Positions 10,690-23,139 of a stretch of DNA of 64,000 nt are shown piece by piece. The stretch covers positions 184,374,897 to 184,438,896 of the forward strand of contig OZ038379.1 in assembly GCA_964036045.1 (NCBI GenBank). The letters are read 5' to 3'. This stretch comes from Eutreptiella sp. 'Long Island Sound 2002'. Taxonomy: Eukaryota > Euglenozoa > Euglenophyceae > Eutreptiales > Eutreptiaceae. The stretch's first letter is position 1, and every line of letters starts with the position of its first letter. The notes under the pieces were generated by a model. It was not told the origin of the DNA. It saw nothing but the letters and a program-made list of their open reading frames with translations, and searched no databases. Both the position numbers and the translations under genes were made by a program.

Positions 10690-11398
10690 AGTAAGAAAAA
10701 GTCACTGCCATGTTTTTCTTGGAGGGCTTGATCCAGGCCAAGCCCCCTTTAAAACCCTTTTGTTGATGCTAAGACTAACTTAAGTATTTTTATCTCTCTT
10801 TTGAAGCCAAAAGTACACTTTCTCAAAGTAACTAGCGTTGTGACCCTAGCCCCCCATGAAGTTCACCCCTACCACTCAACTGAGCGGAGGTACCTTCCTT
10901 CATGGAGGATATACCGAAAAAAAATAGGCATTTCATGCTTTAGGCCTTGGAGGTTAAGCCTAGTGGTCTCCCACCCCAAGACCCCTATACTCAATTGTTT
11001 CTACCACTTATTGTGGTTCTACCTTTTAACTGTTTCTGAATTCAGTTGCTTGGCCAAGTCATTTTCTGTGTTGGCCTGACACCTATGCCCCACATTCCTA
11101 ACCAGCGCTATTTCACCCAAACGAGTGCACATGAAGTGCTTGATGCTATCTTGGAGGCTAGAGTCAGTCCAGTTTTCATATAAAATCTTTTGTATTATCC
11201 ATTTGTGATTGAATCTTTGTGTTTATATCTGCTTTGTCTATCTGCAGCACTTCTGTGTTACACTGGATTTCAAAACTATTCATTGATTCGATCCATATCC
11301 TGTTCTTGCTCTACTTGCTGCTTTCGTTTGGGTTTTCAACATCAAAACCTGCAGGATTTCTTCAAAATCATTAGGGCACTAATCAAGGACATCTTTCT
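10690..11398 (+). repeat. 3' LTR of the + Ty3 copy (709 bp)
   Basis: It starts AGTAAGAAAAAGTCAC right after the polypurine tract and ends GGACATCTTTCT. It has the same 709-base length as the 3' LTR of the minus copy and matches both of that element's LTRs closely in inverted orientation. No matching 5' LTR exists for this copy. Confidence 0.85.
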
Positions 11399-11426
11399 TC
11401 CTTTGCTTAGGAGTCTCCACACTATA
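11399..11426. other. 28-bp spacer at the centre of a giant inverted repeat
   Basis: The only non-repeated bases between the two tail-to-tail Ty3 elements. Its last five bases (CTATA, 11,422-11,426) are the left copy of the target duplication of the minus element. Confidence 0.8.
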
Positions 11427-12135
11427 AGAAAGATGTCCTTGATTTATGCCCTAGAAAATTTGATGAAATCCTGCAGGTTTTGTAGTTGAAAACCCAAACC
11501 AAAGCAGCAAGTAGAGCAAGAACAGGATGTGGATCGAATCAATGATTGGTTTTGGAATCCAGTGTAACACAGAAGGGCTGCAGATAGACAATGCAGGTTT
11601 ATACACAAAGATTCAATCACAAATGGATAATACAAAAGATTTTATATGAAAATTGGACTGACTCTGGCCTCCAAGATAGCATTAGGCACTTCATGTGCAC
11701 TCCTTTGGGTGAAATGGCGCTGGTTAGGAATGTGGGGCATAGATGTCAGGCCAACACAGAAAATGACGTGGCCAAGCAACTGAATTCAGAAACAGTTACA
11801 AAGTACGACCACAATAAGTGGTAGAAACAATTGAGTATAGGGGTCTTGGGGTGGGAGACCACTAGGCTTAACCTCCAAGGCCTAAAGCATGAAATGCCTA
11901 TTTTATTTCGGTATATCCTCCATGAAGGAAGGTACCTCCGCTCAGTTGAGTGGTAGGGGTGAACTTCATGGGGGGCTAGGGTCACAACCCTAGTTACTTT
12001 GAGAAAGTGTACTTTAGGCATCCAAAGAGAGATAAAAACACTTAGGTTTGTCTTAGCATCAACAAAAGGGTTTTAAGGGGGGCTTGGCCTGGATCAAGCC
12101 CTCCAAGAAAGACATGGCAGTGACTTTTTCTTACT
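11427..12135 (-). repeat. 3' LTR of the minus Ty3 copy
   Basis: Direct repeat of 23,140-23,847. It is bounded inward by the polypurine tract and outward by the CTATA target duplication. A few substitutions and short indels separate the two LTRs (for example A-runs near 11,900), so the insertion is not brand new. Confidence 0.9.
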
Positions 12136-12144
12136 CCCCCCTGG
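12136..12144 (-). promoter_or_regulatory. polypurine tract of the minus Ty3 copy
   Basis: Read on the minus strand, CCAGGGGGG abuts the 3' LTR start AGTAAG. It mirrors the tract in the other copy. Confidence 0.7.
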
Positions 12145-14828
12145 AGTACTAGTTAGCTAAGCTAGTAGGACCAAGGAAAAAGGCTCAAATATTCCCAAAA
12201 TTACCTCAGAAAATGCATTAAACTTACCAAAAACAGCCTCATCAGTTCATAGAAGCCTATCACACTGTAGGTACCCTTGAAAAACAGTGTAATGTACCGT
12301 GAATGATGTCCCTTCGATGGGGCATTCCTCAAAAGTCGCCAGCGTGCGACGAAAACTTTTGGAAAAAGTTTGGGGGTAGTGGGGTTTGAACCCAGGACTC
12401 CCTCCCTAGAGCACATATGTTTGCCCACTAGGGTACAGTCGAACGCTCTAACGCGGAAGGCTATCGCTGTATAAACAGCGTTTTGGTAAACGTCCTGACC
12501 AAGGGCCAGGGCGGAGCAATACTCCCAATGGAGGACACAAATCTCCAGGAGCTGGAAAAAATAGAAAATGTAACCAACAGGGAGTGATTCCTGCGGTTTA
12601 GCGGAAGGGGTTGCGATTTAGCAAGTGAAATCGTTAAAAATCGACGAAACCACACGGGAAATCATCATTTTTACACATAACTCAAAGTCGCAGACAACCG
12701 CAAAGGAAGCGGACTTCAAAAACAAGGTTGCGCAAGCGTAAACGGCTTTTGGAAAAGAAGGTATGAGCCGTAGTTTTTAAAGTTGTAAAGGAAATTTTTG
12801 CACAGTTGCATCAAAATTTTTATCAACTTCAGAGAAAAGTATTCAAATTCAACCCACACCACAGAGCAGGTCAACAACCCACCTCTCAGGTATGTCAGTG
12901 TCATCTCACACGCATGCATTGCGTTTGTGTTGGTTGCTTCGTCAAAACGTTAGGGTTGTCAACGCTGTGTTCGTTGGGGGTTCGGGTGTTCCTCTCTCGT
13001 GCTCTGCACAGGTCAAAACAGGAATAAAAGGTATGCGATGCGAATGGGGCACGCAGCGCGCACGTAGGGTTAGAATATGCACTGTGCTCGCGATGCATGT
13101 GCCTAATCGAGGCATTCACACGCTGTGACGGTTTCCCTGTACCCCAATTCACCCTTGTTTTTTCTTCACAGGTAAGTAAACAAAGTGTTTGTTCGTGTGT
13201 AGCCGTAGCGTTAAAGTAGGGTTGCTTAAAACGCTTAGGCTTGTTTTGTGTTCGCTTCACTTCGGCATTCACACGATGCATGGTGAGTAAGGTAGGTGAG
13301 CCCAGGAGGAGCTCACCTCCTGGTTGAGTCAGTGTGGAAATGGTCCTGCCTCCCTTCCCTGCGTGCACATGATGCATTAAAGGGTAGGCCACGCGAATTG
13401 CGCACGGTAAACCTTGTTTAGCTTGGCCAGGGGCTCCTCGGTACGGTCCTCAAGAGAACCCGAGGAGTCTCTTAACGCTTGCTTGCTTGACAGGGCGTGT
13501 TTGCGGACAGTGTATTATAGGTCACACTGAGAAGCGTATAATACGTGGAGTGTGGCTTGGTTCCTCCGCCGCAAACACCCCTTCATTTGCCTCTGTTGTA
13601 CAGGTGGGAGAGGTTCAGGGTGATTGGTGCACGCAGCAGCTGCCTTCGGCGGCTACCAATTTTTCTGCCCCAGTAAAACAGGGGCACTGCTCACAAATCA
13701 ATTGACTGTGCCTCAGCCAGGAGTGGCGAGGGCAGTTCGACTTCATCGACATCCGCGCTGTGCACACAACAAGAGCACCCCTTCCCTCCAAGCCCTAGCA
13801 GGGAAACGTGTCGTGACGTCCCTGTTAGGTCACAGTTGCTCAGCAGCGCTGTGTTCTCTTGTCTTGTTCACAGGTGGGTCATTAGGACCCGAGACATCTT
13901 TGACAGCAACACCCAGTAGCGTGTGTAGGGGTTAGGGTCAGCAGGCCTGGCAGGAGTTGAGTGCAAGTGATGAGTGCTCAGCCTGCCTTCGAAGGCCGGT
14001 GCTGGCGTTAGTGAGTGTAGTGTAGTGGTGTCTCCTGTCCCGCGTGCTTTTCCTCGTGGGCAGGGGAGTGCGTTAGCTTTTGGCCCTTAGCAAAAATGGG
14101 CGTTTTGTATGCCCTTAGCACACTTGGCCACCCCTCCTCTCTAGTAGGTAGGGCTTTTGCCGTCTTCCCCCAAGGATAGGCGCCAGCACAGAAATTGGGC
14201 GCCATAGGAGTGGTAATAGTACCTGATTACGACCTTCGGTGCGACGTCAGCGAAGCCCGGTCTCCGGGAGCCACGCCGGGGAGAGAAGTGAGAGACACAC
14301 AGAACATACGCAGCACACATAGGGGTATGGTAAACCCTGTATGGAAGGGTAGAACCCCATGGGTCTGGACCAGTCAGGGGTCCTAACTGCGGGCTCGCTT
14401 GTCCCCAAGGAGGGAAGACACAACTTGCCTCATAACACCTTGCTTGTCATTCCCCCCTGGTGTAGTAAGCCACCGTTCTTCGTTGGCTCCCCAAGGTCAT
14501 TACATCAGGGCAGTCCCCATGCAACACATGGTCAACAAGGCATACACTCGCTGGGTGGCTGCAATCCTGATAAGCGGCCACCTGGCCCACGCTGGAAACC
14601 ATAGGCATGGGTCTGCAGGGCACAGACAGGGTCAGTGCAGTGCTCAGTAAGCAGTGGTCTGTGAAAAAAACCAATGGCCTTTGGCCAGGGAGTGGTTGTC
14701 ACGGGGGGCTAACGGTCCTGTCCTGCGATGCAATGCGGGGCAACTGTGACAACTGCTCTTACACCCATACACAGGCACGTCTGCAGAAGAGTGCTCACTG
14801 CACCTGTCAGTAGACTGACACAGGGAAA
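12145..14828 (-). other. non-coding 3' region of the minus Ty3 copy
   Basis: Inverted counterpart of 7,828-10,681, with no open frame or known domain. On the opposite (+) strand it contains a strong combined acceptor/donor look-alike, TTCTTCACAGGTAAGTAA (13,163-13,180), and other CACAGGT motifs. Confidence 0.7.
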
Positions 14829-17800
14829 TTAGTTTCGCTTCTTACGCTGGGACATAGTCTCAGCACGGGTTAGGAGCTGCCCCTCGTTGTTCTCAACGAG
14901 GTAAGTGCGGAAGATGGGGTTGATACTCCCATCTGGTTGTATGAAGGCTGACATAGGTTCCCAGGTCGCCTCAGATAACCCATAGCCATCCCACAGGGTT
15001 AGAAATTTCCAGCCCTGTTTATACTCGTGGCGAGCAATACCTGCAACCACGTAGTAACCATCGACTGCCATTTCATCGGTAGTCATCTCTTCGAGTTCGT
15101 CTGCCTCCTCCGGACTGGCAGCGTTCTCTAGGTCTATACGCTTGACCTCACTGTCGCTGAGGCGCCACTCATCCCAAGACAAGTCGTCAGGGGAGTGATA
15201 GTGCCTCAACTGCTTAGGTGCACACAGCAGTTCACCACCTAGACGTGGACTGCACCTGACATGGATCCTGGATCCATCTATCCTGATGATACGATAGGGT
15301 CCAAAGTAAGGGTCCTGTAGGCAGTTACGTGGCCAGGAGGGTAGGCGTGAATGGTGTACCAAGACAAGGTCACCAACCCTGAAGCTGGCAGGTCGCCGTA
15401 GGCGGTTCCGTCAGCTCAGTTCACGGTCACAAACGTGTCTCAGGTTAGTCCCAGCCTGGTTAGCCAGAGACTGCTTGTGTTCTAGCCAATCTCCCACAGG
15501 GCTCTTGAAGTCCTCAGTAAAGGGGGTTTTGAAGAACCAAGCAGGTCGTCCTCCATGGAACAGTTCGCGGGGGGTGAAACCCGTAGAGGAGCTCCGCTGT
15601 GAGTTCATGGTCAGCACTACCCAGGGCATTAGGCGTACCCAGTCCTTGGTACGCTCCTGTTTCATCAGGATTCTTAAATTTTGCTCCACCACACGGTTCT
15701 GTCTCTCACAGAGACGGTTAGACGTGTGGGTATAGGGCACACCTGTGGTTACATCCACGTTGAGGGCATTTAGCACTCGTTTGTACCACCAAGTGTCACT
15801 GCGGATGCGTACAACCTCATCAGAGTGCACCTGCTTAGGTGCTCCATAGGGTTCGAACCATTGTTCGACCAACATTTTCACAGTCTGCTCACCTGTGATT
15901 TTCTTATTGCAAGGGAACACACGGGTGAAGCGAGATAGGCCACAGGTGACCACTAGGCAACTATCATAGCCGCCGAAGCGTGGTAGGCCGTGGATGAAAT
16001 CCACGTAGAGAAGAGAGTTAGCACAATAGGGTATGGGTAAGCTGGAGATCAGGCCCCTATCCCTACTGTCGCTCTGCTTGCTGGCATGACAGCCACAAGC
16101 ATCCACAATGGTCTGCATACGCGACCTCAGTTCGGTCAGGGTTAGACCAGAGTAGAAACAGTCACGGAAGAAGTCCACTGAGCGATTAGCGCCAGTGTGA
16201 CCAGAACTGAGATGGGACCACTGTAGGCACGCATCCAGTCGTGCCTCAGGCACCACGACTCGGTCCTCGTAGAAGAGGTACTGATTGTTTTTATACCACT
16301 GGTGCCCGTCAGTGACACGGGGTTCGAGACCAGTGCTGAGGGTTTGGAGAATTTCTTCATACTCTGACTGATAGTCGGTTAGACTCCAACCCTCCAGGAT
16401 TCCAGCAGTGCGCATGGACAGGTCAAGCTGGACATGCATACGCTGGAAAGCCTCTCTGGCGGGCGCCTCAGAGCTCTCACCAATAAGCGCATCGAAGTTG
16501 TTGCGCGATATATAGTCAGACAGTTCATTCTTCATCCCTGGGATATGATGCACTGTCAGCCTGAACTGGGTCAGGTAAGTCCACCACCGTTTTAGCTTTG
16601 CTTTCTCTGGTGGTGGGCCCTTCTGAAAAGACTTCACAGGCTCCTGGTCACACAGCCAGACAATAGGGTTAGATCCCAGGAGTCGGGATTGTGACGATAG
16701 CACCAACATACCGGCCAGGAGTTCCTGGTCATAGGTGCTGTAATTGGAACGCGCTTGGTTCCATTTCCAATTCCAGTGTCCCAGTGGCACCAGTTGCCAC
16801 TCACTGGTAGGATAGTCATGTTTCAACGAACCATCACGGTTCAGTCCAGTAGTACGATAATGGCAGTGGGTTAGTTCAGCGGGGTTAAGCTCCTGCCATT
16901 GGTAGATCGTACCCCCCCCCCCCCTTACATCACTGGTATCAGTGATCAGGACTATCTCGCCCTCAGGGCGGGGTACTCCCAGGCAGTTGGAGGAGGCAAT
17001 CTTCTTCTTCAACTCCTGGAAACACTCCTCCTCTCCGGCGGTCCACCTCCAGGGAGTAGTTTTCTTGATTAGGTCAGTGAGGGGGGCAGAAGAGTACGTA
17101 AAATTGTGGATGTGACGCCGATAGAAATTACAGGCGCCCACAAAACTCCTCACATCGTGTAGACCCTTCTTAGGGTCATCGCGAATCTGCATGTCCTGTA
17201 GGGGCTGCATCTTAGATGCGGCTGGTTTCCACCAGCCATACCCCACGTCGAAGCCCAAATACTCCATCTCCTCTTTCATAAACTCTCATTTTTCAAGTTT
17301 GATTCGGAGATGCTTTTCTTGACAGACAATGAAAAATTCACGGAGGAGAAGGACATGGTCCTCTTTGGTATTAGTACCCAAACTCACGTCGTCGATGTGA
17401 GCCTCCATTTCTGCACCCCGAGAGATCAACTCTTGTACTAGAGGCCTCCGCCTCAGTATGTACAAAATTTTGTTCATAAGCTCCTGGAAGAGCGCTGGGG
17501 CATTAGCCACCCCGAAAGGCATAACCTTCCACTTGAAGACACGACCCTTAGGGGTTATAAAAGCCAGCTCCTGAGCTGCGGCGGTTAGGTCCACCTGCCA
17601 GAAACCAGAGTGTTTGTCCATTTTGGTCTTGTACCTGCATTTGGCAATACGCTCCAGGGTGTTTTCCATGTTAGGAATACTCCCTGAGTGGTTCTGGGCT
17701 TTCTTGTTGACCTCACCATAGTCTACAACCAGACGTAGGGCAGTCGACCCTGGTTTGGCAACAAGGAAACAGGGACTGCAGTGATGGGGATAGTCCCCGT

Positions 17801-17991
17801 GCTTATACTCTTCAACGAGGCCAGCATCAATGCATTCCTGGATCTGGCGCTCGATTTCTTCAACCTGTTCCTGTGGAGCGGGATAGGGACGACGCCTCAC
17901 TCGCGTCTTTTCAAATTCAGGTTTCAATTTCAGGTCCATCTGGACCAGTTTTTTACAAGAAAGGGGAGGTGGCAAGGCGCCGAACACCTCC
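14829..17991 (-). pseudogene. pol: Ty3 RT-RNase H-integrase-chromodomain, minus copy, broken
   Basis: It aligns along its length with the 1,048-codon frame of the + copy. Two nonsense codons break it: TGA near 17,285 (where the other copy has TGT, just after RIKLEK) and TGA near 15,411 (other copy CGA, after CDRELS). RT has FGVANAPALF and AHIDDV. Integrase keeps VDFI, HSDEV and CERQN. The chromodomain has WDGYGLSEATWEP, with the Trp that the + copy has lost. The 5' junction with the protease-linker part is interrupted by the TIR element at 17,997-19,206. Confidence 0.88.
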
Positions 17992-17996
17992 TCATA

Positions 17997-19206
17997 CTTA
18001 GCCCACGCAAACTGCACCCTGTTTTTCACCTCAAGGGTGGCATTCGTGTGAAAAAAAAAGACGCGCAGTTTCCGCGTGTTTCCACCTGAAAACTGAGAAT
18101 TAAAAAACGGAGGAATCTCAAATATATATTTTTAGGCTATCAGCGGAATGCAAGTAGTCAGAGGTATGAAAAAACCGTTTTTTTTGGCATGTTGAGTGCG
18201 CGAGGCGTCGCGCACTCAATTATGCAGAATGTGTATTTCCGGATGGTCCTGAATAAACAGTATTCCATGCCAAATGAGGCTCTGATGTCTTTATGGGTGC
18301 CTCATGGTGTACCTTTCGGGTCATGTCAGCAGCAAGAGTGGTCAATCAATGGACGTTTTGTACACGCCATGCACTATGTAAGGTGTAATAGATCTAAAAA
18401 GGTGGGTTGCCTTCAGTCCTTGCTAAACATACGATTTTCAGTTAGTTTACCTACAAATGAGGTGCCCGGCCTCCCATCTTTTGGGGCTGTACAACAATTT
18501 GTCAGAAGCGCTAGGTCACAGGACGTATGAAGCAAGTGCTCTAGAGGAGGATAGTCTAATCGCTACTCTTGAGCTCACTGTTTTCACAGGATTCCAAAAG
18601 AGAGGAATCTCAAAAAGCCTTTTGGAGGCTATCGGCAGAATGCAAGTAGTCAGGGGTATTCAAAAACCCATGCTTCTAGCATGTTGAGTGCGCGAGCGCT
18701 CGCACACTGAGTGTTCCGCTGTGCAAGTCTTTAACCCATATTGAATCTTGCAGATTTGCTTTCGCTCCATCCTTGCTTCATGCCACTTCCGATGTCAAAA
18801 AGTGATCTCAAAAAAGCCTGAAAATCTCACTCCAGCTGGCTGAGTGCGCGAGGCCTCGAGCACTCAGCCTCCCATAATAACTATTTTTTCATGTGGACAT
18901 GTACAGGATGTGTGAACAGCGCCCATCTTTAATATTTTTGTAGACAATCCAAAAATTGGTATTCTTCAAATTAGCCAACAAATTTTTTTTCGGGAAAAAT
19001 GACCGGTAAGCCCTCTGATTTTGGACTAAAGAATGGTTATTTGACCCCCCTAAAAACAGCAAAAAATGGGCAAACCTGATGAACAATGCATTTTTTGGGA
19101 GGGTTTGAAAAACAGTATTTTCAAGATGGCAAAAAAAACTATTTATTCGGTGACAAAATCTAGGTGCCTAGGTGAAAAAAAGGGGGTGCAGTTTGCGTGG
19201 GCTAAG
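17997..19206. mobile_element. 1,210-bp TIR DNA transposon inserted in the Ty3 pol gene
   Basis: Ends are inverted repeats of at least 23 bp: CTTAGCCCACGCAAACTGCA at 17,997 onward and its reverse complement ending at 19,206. A five-base target duplication, TCATA, flanks it (17,992-17,996 and 19,207-19,211). Removing element plus one duplication restores the Pol reading frame seen in the other Ty3 copy. There is no transposase; the longest frame (18,189-18,530, +) matches nothing I recognise. Inside are a 115-bp direct repeat (about 18,108-18,225 and 18,602-18,717) and three hairpins. The superfamily is unclear: the TSD length does not fit hAT (8) or Mutator (9). Confidence 0.88.
18192..18219. 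repeat. perfect 12-bp hairpin in the TIR transposon
   Basis: TTGAGTGCGCGA pairs exactly with TCGCGCACTCAA across a GGCG loop. Diverged versions occur at about 18,684-18,711 and 18,838-18,869 (GGCTGAGTGC...GCACTCAGCC). Confidence 0.85.
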
Positions 19207-20847
19207 TCATAGGTTAACAGCAGTTTCTTCAGGCGGGGGTCAAGGTTAAGACTCTCGAGTTTCTGAAGGAAATCCTCCTCACCATGGAGGTTGCTTTTTC
19301 TATGTTCTTTCTTTTTCTGCCGATCAGCAGTTTCGGCAGGCACAGAACCATCGTCCCACTCAGGGGGACATTGCTGCCCATAGTGCAGAGAATACACTAG
19401 AGGTATCTCAGGATCAGGCAGCGTATAGGACTGATCGTCCTCCTCAGACCAGATGGAGGATTTCCAGGTCTGTCTGAGGTATTGCAGCCGCTCTTGGCGC
19501 TCAATACCTTCGGCCTTCAGGTACAACAGCCGCCGGAGTTCCTGAGTGTCATGCTCAGACAATGGCATGTTATTAGCAGCAGGCCGCGCCAGAGCATCAG
19601 CACTCCGGGCCACGGGTTCACCTGTGTGCACAGGCTGCATGTGTAGCACTGGCTTCCCAACAGGGGAAGCGGGTTCAGAGGTTGACTCTAGATCTACCTC
19701 CTCTAGCAACAGCTGGGCTAGGAAGGCACTATGTTTTAGGTCAACACAGCTGGGATCAACAGAAGGAATAGTGCTGGCGATCTTAGACAGTTGGTCGTCA
19801 GCATCCTCTTTTACAGCTGCAGGTTCCAGATAGTCATCAGGATACTCACACCCTGTAAGTGTGGCAGATAGGTGCTCAGGAGATCGATTTTTGAGATCAT
19901 AAAGGGTCAGGCCACGATTTTCGGCCATGACCTCTTTCATCAGCACCTGGTCTAGGTCACACAGGGGTACAGGATTGAGAGATCCATCGACGATGGACAG
20001 GAGACTGGCCCACTCAGGGGCCTGCATAGCTGTGTCTGAGTCCTCAGGCACATAGATGGGGCCGTCGGGGAGTTGCACTCTTCCCACGGTCATTCGATCT
20101 AGCATACGGCGCCAGTAAGCATGTTCACCAGAGCAGCCCCAGTCAGGGGTGCACATAACAACCCTTCCTCCCTCATAAGCGATTTTGGTTAGAACCTTCG
20201 CGAGCAGGGAGAAGGGAGGGTTAGCATACGCTAGGCCCATTGCTTTCCAGAAGAAACGGAAAGCATTGTTCAGTTGTTTCGAGCAGTACAACTGCATGAT
20301 GTGCTGTTGTTGGCTCGCAAACAATTCCACCTGGATCTCATCGAGGTTTACCTGAAGGGCCGCCAGTCCATTTTCAAGAACGTGACGGGCCAATTGGTAG
20401 TTTTCAGTACGATAGTTAGTCTTGGATGCGTAGCGCAGCCCAGACTCTTTTCGTCGTGACAGCTCCAAAAGTACGGAGAATAGCCCACTGCCAAAGTCGC
20501 AGTGCAAAGAATAGGGGCGCTGGAGGGACAGCATTTTTACCTGGGGGTTTCTTTCGTAGGAAGTCGGTGCCAATGACGATGTCAAAGGCGTCGGTGTCCA
20601 GCACTCTGCAGTGTTGGGTCACGGTTTTGTCGCCCAGACATATAGTCACATCGACCCCCCCCAAGGAATGGATGGTACGCCCATCCCCTACTTTTATGGC
20701 GACGGTCTTAGTTTTCTTGAAAGTCTTTAACAGGCGCCGGGCCACTATGGAAAGTGTTGCACCGGTGTCAAGCACCGCTCGAAAAACCTGATCCCCGATT
20801 TTCACGAGGATCCAGAAAACCAAGTCCTCCTCTTCGGAGCCGCCCCC
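19207..20847 (-). pseudogene. pol: Ty3 protease and linker, minus copy
   Basis: It reads from the codon after the Gag TAG in the same frame: protease with FRAVLDTGATLSIVARRLL and IVIGTDFLRK. An extra A near 20,550 (relative to the + copy) then shifts the frame. The linker is open from about 20,585 to the transposon junction at 19,206, and lacks the TGA and TAG found in the + copy, so those are private mutations there. Frame continuity past the junction into RT is lost only through the inserted TIR element. Confidence 0.85.
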
Positions 20848-23057
20848 CTACTCCTCATCAGGGAACTTGACATCCACCCCTGCAGCAATGAGGGACCTGG
20901 CCATCCAGGCCAAGCGCCTCTTCTTGGAATTATTCCCCTCAGGGGTAGCGTTATCCCCTTCAGGGCGCTTGTTGGGGTCACCTGCGGCAGGAGCGGGTGT
21001 AGCAGCAGGAGTGGGTGTAGCAACGGGCGCTGATGAGCGCCTCTGGGGGTTAGGGGGTCCATTTTTGCCACCCCCCTTGCCACCTCCTTTACCACCTTTA
21101 TCCCCGTTCGGGGGATTTCTGGCGGGCGTTTGGGTCTTCTGGCGTTCCGCCTCCTGACGCTTGAGTTTGTCACTCTCGCGTTTCTTCATGTGGCATTCGT
21201 CCTCGTAGTGACGACGTTTGCCACAGTAACCACAGGTGATGGTACACCTGAAATGGTCCTGATGGGTCACAGGTTTCCCATCTTTGGTATGCTGCTGACG
21301 TTTCATCTGCAGCATACAGCCACTGCGGAGATCGCAGTCAGAGGCATGACAAGGTCCCCCCTTGTCATTGACAGGTTTGCAGTAGAACAGGGGGGGGCGT
21401 ACCTGCATCAGGTTTAACCTCATTCATGGCACGTAGGCTACCCCTCCCTTTACCACCTCCCTGGTTGGTGTTAGTGGGATTTTTAGGCCCTTTTTCTTCG
21501 CCACGTTCGGGGGTAGGGCTACCCCCTCGACCCAAGTGCTTCTTGAGGAATTTCTCCATGTGGGAGTCATTCTCTCTCTCAAGAGCCAGCTCAGTCAAGA
21601 GGTCCACCAGTTCATCGTACGAGTGGGTCCTGCTCTTCCTCTCAGAGGTGGAGCGGCAATCATCCCACGTGCGTTGGGGGATCTTACTCATGAGCCACAG
21701 GTAGGGCTCAGTGGCTCCGTAGGAGCCCACATTCATCCTCGAAAACAGGTACTCCAAGTCGCACACATATTCAGAAATTCGCGCAGCGGAAGGAAACTCA
21801 TGGAGCATAGGTAGCTCCTCTATCTGTGTGCGCTCACTGAGGCCAGTCTCATAGACTGGGAATGTTTTCTCCAACCTCAGGAGTACCTCTGCCCAGGTGG
21901 AACAGGTTTTCACAATCTGTTTCACCTGTTTTTGCATATTTTTTTTTTTTGCATGAGCGTTTCAGCAGTGAGCATTTAGTGGCCACATCCACATGGGATT
22001 GGCCAGTCAGTAAAAGGAACCCAGCAAATTCTTCTGCCCATTCGGGCAGATTTTTGGGGTCGAACTCCGGCAGTTCCAGCTGGATGTTCGCCTGGGCAAT
22101 AGGTCTGCCCGTCTTCCCACCCCCCGGAGTTAGGCCTGAAGGCGACACGCCGGCAAGAGGTGCCAGGGCTGACAGCCCTCTTTTCTCAATCTCTGTGACA
22201 GGCACGTCCTGTAGTTCAGCCATGGGCACTGTCCTGGCACGGGGGTGAAAGGGGCTGGGGCAGGTGACCTTAGGCAACAGCCTTGAGACCCTTGATCTCT
22301 TAAGATCTTCGGCCAGGGTACTCAGTCCGGGAGAGAGGGAGGACAAGTCTGGCTTGGGTAAGGGTTCTGCAATACCCAGTTTTGCCTTAATGGCCTCCGA
22401 TAGGGCAGTCACATCTGGATCTTCTGATCCAGACAGAAGTTTGGCCAGCAGTTCGGCCGTATGATCCAGGGCACCGTAGGTTGGCCTTGGATGATGTTGT
22501 TCCTCAACTCGAGTCGGGCCCACTTCGGGAGCCCTTGGGGTCGGACAACATGCTCTTGGATACTCAGGTCTCGGTCGTCTTGGCAGGGATGCCGTCTCGG
22601 CTCTGTCGGACGGCGGGCCAGAGTGCGTGTAGGACCCTAGGTCTGTACGTGGTCTGGATCCATGTACTGCCAATGGCTCCTCTCCATCTTCTCCACGAAT
22701 GGATTTGTAGTACTCCTCATGGAGGATGTATTCATCCATTTTCTTCCTCAGTTCCTCATACTCCTCAGGGCCTTCAATCGCTGTTGAGGATGAAGCCGGA
22801 CAATTGGATCGGGATACTGAGGCTGCTACGCGTCTGTGTAGATGACTGAGGCTGTCTCCACCGTGGGCCGCTAAGGCCTCGGTGGTAAGGCCTTTATTTT
22901 CTTCCGCCCTTCTGCGTTCTGGATCTCCTTGGGACCCAGATGCGCCACTGAGATGTTGTGGAGCTCGGTAAGGTGGTTCACTCATTGGGTGGGCCATGCT
23001 GCCCATTTGCACTTGGACAGTTCTGATGGGCCAGGTCCTGACGCTTGGCGTGGACAT
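20848..23057 (-). pseudogene. gag: Ty3 Gag, minus copy, two frameshifts
   Basis: Starts plausibly at ATG 23,057 (MSTPSVRTWPI). The N-terminal part is Pro/Arg-rich; a capsid-like region follows (LPEFDPKNLPEWAEEFAGFL, about 22,085-22,025), then LERENDSHMEKFLKKHL and the zinc knuckle CGYCGKRRHYEDEC (about 21,230-21,190), ending at TAG 20,848-20,850. Frame is lost at an A-run (21,941-21,951) and at a G-run (21,389-21,395). Both breaks lie in homopolymers, so sequencing or assembly error is a real alternative to decay. Confidence 0.85.
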
Positions 23058-23119
23058 GATGAACTTGTTGTTGAGCTTTGTGTGCTGCACTTCTTCTCAG
23101 CGTCGGTTGAAAAGGTCAC

Positions 23120-23139
23120 AAGGGACTGTCTCTGCTACC
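23120..23139 (-). promoter_or_regulatory. primer-binding site, initiator-Met tRNA type
   Basis: On the minus strand, directly after the 5' LTR, CGGTAGCAGAGACAG closely resembles the complement of the initiator-methionine tRNA 3' end (TGGTAGCAGAG). The first base differs (C for T), or belongs to the LTR end. Confidence 0.6.

Larger units (their letters stand above)
2224..11398 (+). mobile_element. Ty3/gypsy chromodomain retrotransposon, 5'-truncated copy
   Basis: The order zinc-knuckle Gag, aspartic protease, reverse transcriptase, RNase H, integrase, chromodomain is the Ty3/gypsy order. Similarity to the full-length minus-strand copy starts inside Gag at about 2,224 and runs to the end of the 3' LTR at 11,398, so the 5' LTR, primer-binding site and N-terminal half of Gag are missing. 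Pol carries one frameshift (about 3,808) and two nonsense codons (4,144 and 4,663). It sits tail-to-tail with the minus-strand copy, 28 bases away. Confidence 0.9.
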
